Positions 1-5,603 of a stretch of DNA of 64,000 nucleotides are shown here, piece after piece; position 1 is the first letter of the stretch; each line of letters opens with the position of its first letter. A program made the translations under genes and the position numbers. The notes beneath the pieces are model-generated. The model saw nothing but the letters and a program-made list of their open reading frames with translations, did no database searches and was not told where the DNA came from. The stretch comes from Desulfonatronum thiosulfatophilum (lineage in GTDB: Bacteria; Desulfobacterota; Desulfovibrionia; Desulfovibrionales; Desulfonatronaceae): positions 1-64,000 of the forward strand of contig NZ_FMXO01000005.1 of the NCBI RefSeq assembly GCF_900104215.1. Reading direction: 5' to 3'.

Positions 1-884
1 TCGACGAGTTCCAGCAGAGCGTTCTTTTGGCCATCTGTGCGTCCTTTTTCCCCGCCTTTGAGCACGGTCCAGCGGGTATGCTCCGGCAGTTTGGTCTGCT
101 TAGCCTCCAGCTTTCTGACATCATCGACAGCCTTGGTGAAGAGTTGGACCACATGGAACCAGTCTACTGTGACCTTGGCGGCCTTGAATTCTTTCTCAAT
201 GGCCGAAAGGAAAGCTGGCGACATGTCGCAGACAACCTCGATGACGTTATCGGGATGACCGCCGTGCGCCTCAATGAACGAACAGAACTTCGCCAGGCCT
301 TCTTTGCCTTTGCCGGGGGTCGCGAAGATCACAGGTTTTTCGGTCCGGTCCAGGTCGATGAAAACGGTGATATAGTTGTGTCCGCGTTTGGAGGCCGTCT
401 CATCCAGGCCGACAGCCTTAAGGCTCTTCAGATCCAGTGCGGCAATGGCTTTGGACACATAATGGCGGACGATGCGCCACAAGCGTTTATCCGTGACTTC
501 AACGTGGCGAGCAACGGCGTTGACCGGCATCTCACGGACAAGGGACATGACCACTTGCTCGAAAAGCAGGGTGAAACGACTGCCTTCTCTGGCCCAAGGG
601 ACTTCCACCCGGCGGATGCCATGTTCAAGGCAATCAATCCGCGGCACTCGAGCCGTGAGGTAGCAATGATGCTGAAAGAAGTTCAAGTGTCTCCAGGTGT
701 ACTCCTTGAAGTCGTGGGCCTTGCATGCGGAACCGCATTTGGGACACGGATACAGGACACCCCGCTCGGCTCCGATCTCTAACATGAGCTTGGTCGGGGT
801 GTCCTCTGTGTCGAGATGTTGGCTCATAACTTTCCAAGGCGGCGTAAGGCCCAGGCCCAAGGCAAAAATTTCTTCAGCAAACAT
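1..884 (-). CDS. ISL3-family transposase, N-terminal part, truncated by window edge
   Basis: DDE transposase of the ISL3 family; 294 codons are visible and the C-terminus runs off the window. In order, the protein has a zinc-finger-like CPKC...C near residues 47-54, a helix-turn-helix-like stretch near 122-140, the catalytic segment VGLDE with D161 followed by the family-typical RGHNYIT, and the second catalytic Asp at 220 (VVCDMSPAF). A conserved DWFHV follows near 241. The last catalytic Glu would lie beyond the window. The ATG at 884 is preceded by a strong GCAGGAGGG ribosome binding site. No internal stop is seen, so the gene may be intact outside the window. Confidence 0.9.
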   Translation of the reverse strand, partial: MFAEEIFALGLGLTPPWKVMSQHLDTEDTPTKLMLEIGAERGVLYPCPKCGSACKAHDFKEYTWRHLNFFQHHCYLTARVPRIDCLEHGIRRVEVPWAREGSRFTLLFEQVVMSLVREMPVNAVARHVEVTDKRLWRIVRHYVSKAIAALDLKSLKAVGLDETASKRGHNYITVFIDLDRTEKPVIFATPGKGKEGLAKFCSFIEAHGGHPDNVIEVVCDMSPAFLSAIEKEFKAAKVTVDWFHVVQLFTKAVDDVRKLEAKQTKLPEHTRWTVLKGGEKGRTDGQKNALLELV

Positions 885-958
885 GGCAAGCCCTCCTGCG
901 GAGAGGGCTACCTAAACAGGTTGTGGTCAGTCAATTCCACATCAAACGTCGAAGAACC
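1..958 (-). mobile_element. ISL3-family insertion sequence, cut by the window edge
   Basis: One end and most of the transposase of an insertion sequence lie here; the other end is outside the window. The visible outer end is placed at 958, where the minus strand starts with GGTTCTTCGACG. Ends beginning GG(C/T)TCTT are known for ISL3 elements. The bases just outside (959-966, aaaaaata) could be one copy of the 8-bp target duplication typical of this family, but the partner copy is not visible. The element sits inside a YwgA-like gene that lies on the right. Confidence 0.75.
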
Positions 959-1179
959 AAAAAATATCGTCGGCCAAAAACGAGGACAGGTCATCCTTGA
1001 TGATTGAAGGAGTACGGACCGTGCTTGTATAGAATGAATTCATAGCCAAGCCCGACCCCCAACATGCTTTGCAAAAAGAATGTGGCTTTCTGGATATGCG
1101 TTTCCCCGCACCAGCTTCCCTTTTCCTTGAGCGCATTGGCCAGATTGAGCAGGACGGCCGCCTTCTGGTAGTGCTTCAT
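959..1179 (-). pseudogene. YwgA-like gene fragment, frameshifted and interrupted by the IS
   Basis: The first 57 or so codons read cleanly from the ATG at 1179. They carry the pattern GSWCGETHIQK followed by YEFILYKHGPYSF, which I recognise from YwgA-like proteins of unknown function. The frame then ends at a stop near 1000. The neighbouring frame continues with KDDLSSFLADDIF, which fits the same family, so a single frameshift lies at about 1000-1010. The reading then meets the insertion-sequence end at 958. The rest of the gene would lie beyond the element, outside the window. The gene is very probably dead. The family name is from memory of the motif; the frameshift is read directly. Confidence 0.65.
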
Positions 1180-1189
1180 GTGGAGTTAG

Positions 1190-1313
1190 ATTGGGGTCGG
1201 ACCGAGACAACATGCTGAATTGTCTGGTCATTTGCTCCAAAACAGGCCGTTATCTTGCCTTAGAACACCCATTTTGCCCCCAAAATGGGTACTCAAAATT
1301 CTGGTTCCTCACA
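1190..1313 (+). repeat. Family A intergenic repeat, copy 1 (best preserved)
   Basis: About 120 bp that recurs at 2200-2323 and, degraded, at 5021-5095, always in the same orientation. It starts TTGGGGTCGG, has a shared core ATGCTGAATTGT, then TTGCCTTAGAAC, and ends CTGGTTCCTCAC. It holds a perfect 10-bp inverted repeat, ACCCATTTTG / CAAAATGGGT at 1267-1290 with loop CCCC. It begins 11 bp upstream of the YwgA-like start codon. TTGGGGTCGG-type ends are reminiscent of elements moved by REP-associated (Y1) transposases, but no such gene is in the window. Confidence 0.7.
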
Positions 1314-1497
1314 AAGCTCAGTCTCAAGGCCGTTGTCGTTCTCAGGTTCTTCTGCCAATTGACGCGAATTCCAACTACACCCGGAAGCTTCCCAAAAAGC
1401 CCAGGTTCTAATGCCGCTATTTTCATCTAGTCGAGCTCTCGCCTTTCGCCGCAAAATCGGGAATCTCACTCAAATAACACAGAGGGAGCGGATTAAT
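1314..1497. other. Non-coding spacer
   Basis: Between the family A repeat and the end of the antitoxin gene on the minus strand. I see no open frame with a ribosome binding site, no clear terminator hairpin and no RNA gene. Confidence 0.5.
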
Positions 1498-1821
1498 CTA
1501 AATATGAGCTGTGCATTCAGAAGGAATGTATGGCTTAATCAGACGCAGTTCCTTTTCTTCTGAATTTTTGGCACGATACAAGTCCCAACGAAGTTGCATA
1601 TTCATCCAGAAATCATCTGACATATTAAAAAATTTTGCCAAGCGTAAAGCTGTGCTTGGTGTAATTCCGCGCCGTTCATTTACTATCTCATTAATTCGCT
1701 GGTAAGGGACATGAATCGCATCAGACAAATCACGTTGAGTTATTGACATTGGAGCCAAAAAATCCTCCATTAGCATTTTTCCAGGATGCGTGGGCTCCCT
1801 AAATTTTGGAATTCTAACCAT
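1498..1821 (-). CDS. higA: HigA-type antitoxin, XRE-family DNA-binding protein
   Basis: Antitoxin of a HigBA type II module; it is expected to bind and neutralise the upstream HigB toxin and to repress their shared promoter. The 107 residues start with HPGKMLMEDFL, the usual HigA opening. A Cro/CI-type helix-turn-helix follows (ITQRDLSDAIHVPYQRINEI, about residues 27-46), then TPSTALRLAKFFNMSDDFWMNMQ, typical of the family. The length matches the family norm of about 100. The gene lies 12 bp downstream of higB, in the toxin-first order usual for HigBA. The assignment is by motif and arrangement. Confidence 0.9.
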   Translation of the reverse strand: MVRIPKFREPTHPGKMLMEDFLAPMSITQRDLSDAIHVPYQRINEIVNERRGITPSTALRLAKFFNMSDDFWMNMQLRWDLYRAKNSEEKELRLIKPYIPSECTAHI

Positions 1822-1833
1822 AATATCCTCCTT

Positions 1834-2127
1834 TCAGTGATAATCGACAATTTCAACATTGTCTGCATTACCATTATCCCATTTAAAACATATTCGATAC
1901 TGATCATTGATTCGAACACTATACTGCCCATCACGAATCCCTGACAGCGCCTCCAAACGATTTCCCGGGGGTACTTTTAGATCATCAAGGTTTGTTGCGG
2001 AGTCAACCTGTTCCAGTTTTCGTGCTGCCAAAGTCCAAAGATATTGTGGGCATATTTTTCGGGCGATCTTGCTGTTATTCCCATCGAAAACATCTTCAGT
2101 GGCTTGGTTTTTAAATGATCGTATCAT
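1834..2127 (-). CDS. higB: HigB-type toxin, RelE superfamily mRNA interferase
   Basis: Predicted ribosome-dependent mRNA endonuclease, the toxin partner of HigA. The 97 residues begin MIRSFKNQATEDVFDG and continue through ARRKLEQVD-like and PPGNRLEAL segments to YSVRINDQYRICFKW, the conserved HigB C-terminal signature that carries the catalytic-site residues of RelE-fold toxins. The length is normal and the frame intact. It is first in the operon, directly behind a TTGACA -35 box and two tandem ACACGGTA repeats. The pair sits in an accessory block with an insertion sequence, an Mrr-type nuclease and Fic, so it may act in stress response, plasmid-like maintenance or phage defence; the sequence does not say which. 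Confidence 0.9.
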   Translation of the reverse strand: MIRSFKNQATEDVFDGNNSKIARKICPQYLWTLAARKLEQVDSATNLDDLKVPPGNRLEALSGIRDGQYSVRINDQYRICFKWDNGNADNVEIVDYH

Positions 2128-2162
2128 GTAAACACGGTAACACGGTATTCATGCTATGTCAA
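2128..2162 (-). promoter_or_regulatory. Probable higBA promoter and operator
   Basis: On the minus strand a perfect TTGACA (-35, at 2162-2157) is followed by two tandem copies of TACCGTGT (2147-2140 and 2139-2132) that reach to within 5 bp of the higB start. A repressor bound there would cover the -10 region, which itself matches the consensus poorly. This fits the autorepression usual for HigA, but that is inference. Confidence 0.45.
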
Positions 2163-2199
2163 AAAATAAATTACAGCCGAGCTCTTCCAAGCTCCTGGA

Positions 2200-2323
2200 A
2201 TTGGGGTCGGGCAGACTTAATATGCTGAATTATCTAGTTATATATTCAAAAACAGCCAGCTATTTTACCTTAGAACGTCCATTTTGCCCCTGAAATTGGC
2301 ACTGTAAAATTCCGGCTTCTCAC
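2200..2323 (+). repeat. Family A intergenic repeat, copy 2
   Basis: Matches copy 1 along its length: TTGGGGTCGG, ATGCTGAATTAT, TTACCTTAGAAC, CCATTTTGCCCC, and the end CCGGCTTCTCAC. The internal inverted repeat is partly decayed (GAAATTGG in place of CAAAATGG). Its right end includes the stop codon of the Mrr-type nuclease gene (2320-2322), so the repeat abuts that gene exactly. Confidence 0.7.
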
Positions 2324-3177
2324 GTTTTATCAACATCCATGGTCCGCGTTCCCTTGCAACCGGGAAAATTGACGCAGCCCCAGAATTCTCGTCCTGCCCA
2401 CGGTCCTTTACGGGCGGTGCGCATGGTCATTCTCGCGCTGCATCTGGGGCAGAGGGGAGTGTCGTCAGCAGGCGGGACAAAGGCGGAAGCGTCCTGTCCG
2501 ACGTCGTGCAACCTAGTTTGATCGATCAGGGCCAGCAGCCGTTGGCCGTCGATCAGTTCCAGATTGAGCCCATGGGCGAAAGTCCTGGCATCCGTTGTGT
2601 ACGTTCCGGAGGTGATGAAAAAGCCTCCGGCAGCGCCTCGGGCGGACATGATTCCGTAGAATTCCCGCACCGGCTGAACCCCGACCTTGTACGCCTTCCA
2701 CTGCTTGCACTGCACCAAGTGGATTTCTTCGCCCTTGCGCAGATCCAAATCCACGCCGCCGTCCGGCCCGGCACCTCCATTTCGGGTTACTGAGAAGCCT
2801 TGTCGGCGGAAGTGTTCCGCCACAAGCCGCTCGAATTCCTGCCAGGACATGGCCTGCAATGTAGACGCTCGTGGCCGCGACTGGACATCGGCGAACAGTT
2901 TTTTCTGCCTGTACGCATTGATAGCCGAGGCAATTCCCGCGAATCCGAATGCGAGTGGCAGAATTATCTTTCCGAAAAAGGCCATGTGGGAAACAAGGGT
3001 GGGGGCAACGACATCCGCAATCCGCATCGGGTCACCGGTAATGTCAGGCAAGGGGCGGGAGGCAATATAATCAAGAATAACGTAGGACACCGCCGCCAAT
3101 ATGAAACATGCCCACCAAGGCAGCTTGTTGGCGGCAAGGATGATGTCTTCAAACATGCTTGTTCGTTCTCGGGCCAT
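2320..3177 (-). CDS. Membrane-anchored Mrr-type restriction endonuclease with C-terminal zinc ribbon
   Basis: Predicted DNA-cutting enzyme of the Mrr_cat/PD-(D/E)XK class, which often targets methylated DNA. The N-terminus has one membrane segment (about residues 13-30, PWWACFILAAVSYVILDYI) and a second hydrophobic stretch near 65-85, so the nuclease is probably tethered to the inner membrane. The catalytic domain begins at MSWQEFERLVAEHFRRQGF and carries GPDGGVDLDL (active-site Asp) and LVQCKQW (the QxK motif). The C-terminus has CPRC...C...C, a topoisomerase-type zinc ribbon. The ATG at 3177 is preferred because GGAG lies 5 bases upstream; a GTG at 3183 is an alternative. The stop codon is supplied by the family A repeat. 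Confidence 0.85.
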   Translation of the reverse strand: MARERTSMFEDIILAANKLPWWACFILAAVSYVILDYIASRPLPDITGDPMRIADVVAPTLVSHMAFFGKIILPLAFGFAGIASAINAYRQKKLFADVQSRPRASTLQAMSWQEFERLVAEHFRRQGFSVTRNGGAGPDGGVDLDLRKGEEIHLVQCKQWKAYKVGVQPVREFYGIMSARGAAGGFFITSGTYTTDARTFAHGLNLELIDGQRLLALIDQTRLHDVGQDASAFVPPADDTPLCPRCSARMTMRTARKGPWAGREFWGCVNFPGCKGTRTMDVDKT

Positions 3178-3245
3178 TCTCACTCCATCTGCGTGGCTTT
3201 GCTAGTGGGGGCATAATCACTTGAGGGGGAAGAGTTACTGGGCTT

Positions 3246-3542
3246 TTAGGTAAAAGCGGCAAGGTCTCGGTCGTTTTTTAATTCTTGTTCCTTCAAGCGT
3301 TCTATGGCGTGTACTTTATGGTCGTGATTCTCATCTGTGATGGGATACTTCTTGGCCTCGCCCACGATGCGTACCATTGTAGCCAAGTCTTGAATTTGGC
3401 GTATCACGTTCTTTTTTTTGATGATCGCACTGTTTTTCCGTAGACTCGCGCCGTATCCCAGGGCAGCTTGCTTTTGCAAGCACCCATCGCGATCAGTAGC
3501 CATGAACGCGCCAAGCGGGGAGTGGTTCAAATGAGTTGTCAC
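3246..3542 (-). CDS. Hypothetical protein, weakly supported
   Basis: A 98-codon frame, or 85 codons from the ATG at 3503, between the nuclease and fic genes. The middle and C-terminus are rich in Lys, Glu and Asp and look helical (KKKNVIRQIQDLATMVRIV, then HAIERLKEQELKNDRDLAAF). No domain is recognised, and neither possible start has a clear ribosome binding site. It is kept because nothing else fills the interval and the composition is protein-like. It may be a degraded gene. Confidence 0.35.
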   Translation of the reverse strand: MTTHLNHSPLGAFMATDRDGCLQKQAALGYGASLRKNSAIIKKKNVIRQIQDLATMVRIVGEAKKYPITDENHDHKVHAIERLKEQELKNDRDLAAFT

Positions 3543-3565
3543 CGGCCATGGAGACTCGACCAGAA

Positions 3566-4735
3566 CTACATGCCCGGCAGTTCTGTACCACGGCTCATGA
3601 TCTCAATATACCCCGCATAGCTGAACAGGCGGTTGCGTTTTTGGGAGGTCAGCTCTTTGACGATGCCGAGCTGTTCCAGGTGGGAAAGGGCTTTGTTCAC
3701 GGTGGCCGGTGTGATGCGGGTTTTCTGCACCAGTGAACCCGATGTGGCGAGGGGATGTTCCATCAGGGCCCGGTGAACCTGCAGGGTTGAGGTCGCGGCC
3801 CGACCGAGGCCGCTGATCTTGTCGCGATCCTGGTTTGACAGGTCGAGGAGCTGCCGGGCGGTTTCCGCGGCCTGGGTGGCGGTGACGATCACCGCCTCGG
3901 AGAAGAAGTCGAGCCAGGCTTCCCAGTCGCCGGTCAGGCGCACGGTGTTCAGCAATTCGTAGTAATACCGGCGGTGCGTCTTGAAGTAGAGGCTGAGATA
4001 GAGCATTGGCGTCTTCAGCACCTTCTGTTCACATAACAGCAAAGTGATCAACAGACGTCCCAGACGGCCGTTCCCATCCAAAAACGGGTGGATCGTTTCG
4101 AACTGAACATGGGCCAGCGCCGCCTTGAGCAGTACCGGGGTCGACTCCGGCTGGTCGTGGAGGAAGAGTTCCAGCTTGCTCATGCACTCCAGTACCTCTT
4201 CGGCCGGAGGCGGAACAAAGGCTGCATTGCCCGGTCTGGTGCCGCCGATCCAGTTCTGGGTGCGCCTGAACTCACCAGGGGCCTGGCTGCCGCCGCGTCC
4301 CTCGGCCAGCAGAACGCCATGGATTTCGCGGAACAGCCGAAGCGAGAGAGGCAATCCTTTTTCCAGCAGGTGCAGGCCGCGATCCAGGGCGGCGACATAG
4401 TTGCTGACCTCCCGCACGTCATCCAGGGGGACGCCGGGCACCTGATCCAGTTCGTACAACAGAAGGTCGGACAGGGACGACTGCGTGCCCTCGATCATGG
4501 AGGAGAGCACCGCTTCCTTACGGACGTACATGTAGAGGAAAAGCGATGTGTCCGGCAGCAAGGTCGAGACGCTATCCAGCCGCCCGAGTGCCAGCAGCGC
4601 CTGATCGAACTTGCCGCGCAACTCCGGCGTCCAGTCGATGGGCGGACGCGGTGGCAGCGGCGCGGGCACGAAGGCCTGAGCCTTCTCGCCCACCGTCGAA
4701 ATGGTCACGTATCTGCCTTGGATTTCTCGCTGCAT
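3566..4735 (-). CDS. Fic-family AMP-transferase (adenylyltransferase) with winged-helix C-terminus
   Basis: Fic enzymes transfer AMP, or sometimes other nucleotide moieties, from a nucleotide onto hydroxyl groups of target proteins. The 389-residue protein has an N-terminal Fic_N region with SSMIEG at 78-83. That matches the inhibitory (S/T)xxxE(G/N) motif, so activity is expected to be self-restrained (a class II, intramolecular arrangement). The catalytic loop HPFLDGNGRLGR lies at 216-227 with the essential His and both Arg. The C-terminus (about 300-380) resembles a winged helix (ITPATVNKALSHLEQLGIV), common in this class. A palindromic stretch upstream recurs before a second, broken fic copy at 5432-5506. 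Confidence 0.9.
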   Translation of the reverse strand: MQREIQGRYVTISTVGEKAQAFVPAPLPPRPPIDWTPELRGKFDQALLALGRLDSVSTLLPDTSLFLYMYVRKEAVLSSMIEGTQSSLSDLLLYELDQVPGVPLDDVREVSNYVAALDRGLHLLEKGLPLSLRLFREIHGVLLAEGRGGSQAPGEFRRTQNWIGGTRPGNAAFVPPPAEEVLECMSKLELFLHDQPESTPVLLKAALAHVQFETIHPFLDGNGRLGRLLITLLLCEQKVLKTPMLYLSLYFKTHRRYYYELLNTVRLTGDWEAWLDFFSEAVIVTATQAAETARQLLDLSNQDRDKISGLGRAATSTLQVHRALMEHPLATSGSLVQKTRITPATVNKALSHLEQLGIVKELTSQKRNRLFSYAGYIEIMSRGTELPGM

Positions 4736-4818
4736 CCGCGTGCCTCAAACCTAAAATACAATTCGGCCTTATTTCAACTTAAGGATGTATCCTAAAATAA
4801 AGCGCCAGGAAGGAAAAA
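4668..4818 (-). repeat. Duplicated fic 5' segment, copy 1 (intact gene)
   Basis: Covers the first 22 or so codons of the intact fic gene plus about 80 bp upstream. The same block, with about 20 percent differences, is at 5441-5589. The shared upstream part includes TTGAAATAA and TATTTTAG, and in this copy an imperfect palindrome TTAGGAT-AC-ATCCTTAA that could be an operator. Confidence 0.75.
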
Positions 4819-5118
4819 TCAAGACAATTTGTCTAGCTTTGGGGCGGGCTGAACCAACCTGCAGACATATCAAGTTCGCTTCGCTTCCTCCCAGGGCACA
4901 AACTCATCTCTGCCAGCCCGGATATCCTCTTCGCGCGCACAAGCACTTCACTATGCCACTCCGGAGATTCATATTCAGTCTCAGTTCGCGACAGGTCCTC
5001 CCAGAGCTGTATCTGGCCGGGTTAATATGCTGAATTGTTTAACGATCTGTTCAAAAACAAGCCGTTTTTTTGCCTTAGAGCGGCCATTATGCCTGAACAA
5101 AACAAATCGGGTGACGTG
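4736..5118. other. Non-coding spacer with fic upstream region and repeat A3
   Basis: No convincing gene is seen in these 383 bp. It contains the presumed fic promoter region (4736-4818), a short palindrome AGACAAtTTGTCT near 4825, and the degraded third copy of repeat family A at 5021-5095. Confidence 0.5.
5021..5095 (+). repeat. Family A intergenic repeat, copy 3 (degraded)
   Basis: Keeps the core TTAATATGCTGAATTGTT, then TGTTCAAAAACA and TTGCCTTAGAGCGGCCATT, in the same orientation as copies 1 and 2. The TTGGGGTCGG start and the final third are lost. It ends 24 bp from the stop codon of the small gene on its right. Confidence 0.6.
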
Positions 5119-5406
5119 CTAGGCATCGGCAGTATAGTTTTTCATGAATGATTCCCTAGCCTCGTTTTTCTCCATTTCCACATCTGCATCTTCGTCTTCT
5201 TCAAATGCCTGCTGGAGCCATGACTCTGTGTACAAAGCGATCGCATGCTCAAGAAGCTGAGCATGAACCCTGGCGTCGCCAGTTGCCGCACGGTCTATTC
5301 CTGCTTTGATAATTTGAATAAACACCGAGTCATCTATCTCAGCCAGTTGGTTATTCATCGCAAAAATTCCCGCCAACAGGTTTTTGCTCAATTCAATTTC
5401 GCTCAT
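5119..5406 (-). CDS. Small acidic hypothetical protein
   Basis: A 95-residue protein of unknown function. It has a helical N-terminus (IELSKNLLAGIFAMNNQLAE) and a strongly acidic segment near 65-85 (AFEEDEDADVEMEKNEARE). There is no membrane segment, cysteine motif or nucleotide-binding motif. AGAGAGG lies 6-7 bases before the ATG at 5406, a good ribosome binding site, so the gene is probably real. It lies 25 bp downstream of the truncated second fic frame and is probably transcribed from that copy's upstream region. By position it could be a Fic partner or antitoxin, but nothing in the sequence proves that. Confidence 0.65.
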   Translation of the reverse strand: MSEIELSKNLLAGIFAMNNQLAEIDDSVFIQIIKAGIDRAATGDARVHAQLLEHAIALYTESWLQQAFEEDEDADVEMEKNEARESFMKNYTADA

Positions 5407-5431
5407 TCAAATCCTCTCTGTTTGGAAGGAG

Positions 5432-5506
5432 TCATGAAACCGCTGCCTGAGCCTTCTCACCCACCGTCGATATGGTCACGTATCTGCCTTGAAGTTTACG
5501 CAGCAT
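5432..5506 (-). pseudogene. Remnant of a second fic gene (first 24 codons)
   Basis: The ATG at 5506 opens a 24-codon frame, MLRKLQGRYVTISTVGEKAQ plus four residues, then a stop. The intact fic protein begins with nearly the same residues (QGRYVTISTVGEKAQ). The match includes about 80 bp upstream, so a copied fic gene has lost everything after codon 20. The 95-residue gene at 5119-5406 lies where its body would be. The remnant is either debris or a short leader peptide for that gene. Confidence 0.7.
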
Positions 5507-5589
5507 CCGCCTGCCTTAAACCTAAAACACAATCCATCTTTATTTCAACTTAATGGGATATTCTAAAATAAAATGCCAGGAAGAAAACG
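5441..5589 (-). repeat. Duplicated fic 5' segment, copy 2 (remnant)
   Basis: Counterpart of 4668-4818, in the same orientation. The coding part is in the same frame. The upstream palindrome seen in copy 1 is changed to TTAGAATATCCCATTAA, so symmetry is mostly lost. Confidence 0.75.
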
Positions 5590-5603
5590 TTCGCAATGGT
5601 TGA

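Noticed and set aside
27-782. A 251-codon plus-strand frame
   Set aside because: It mirrors the ISL3 transposase on the minus strand, which has the ribosome binding site and catalytic motifs.
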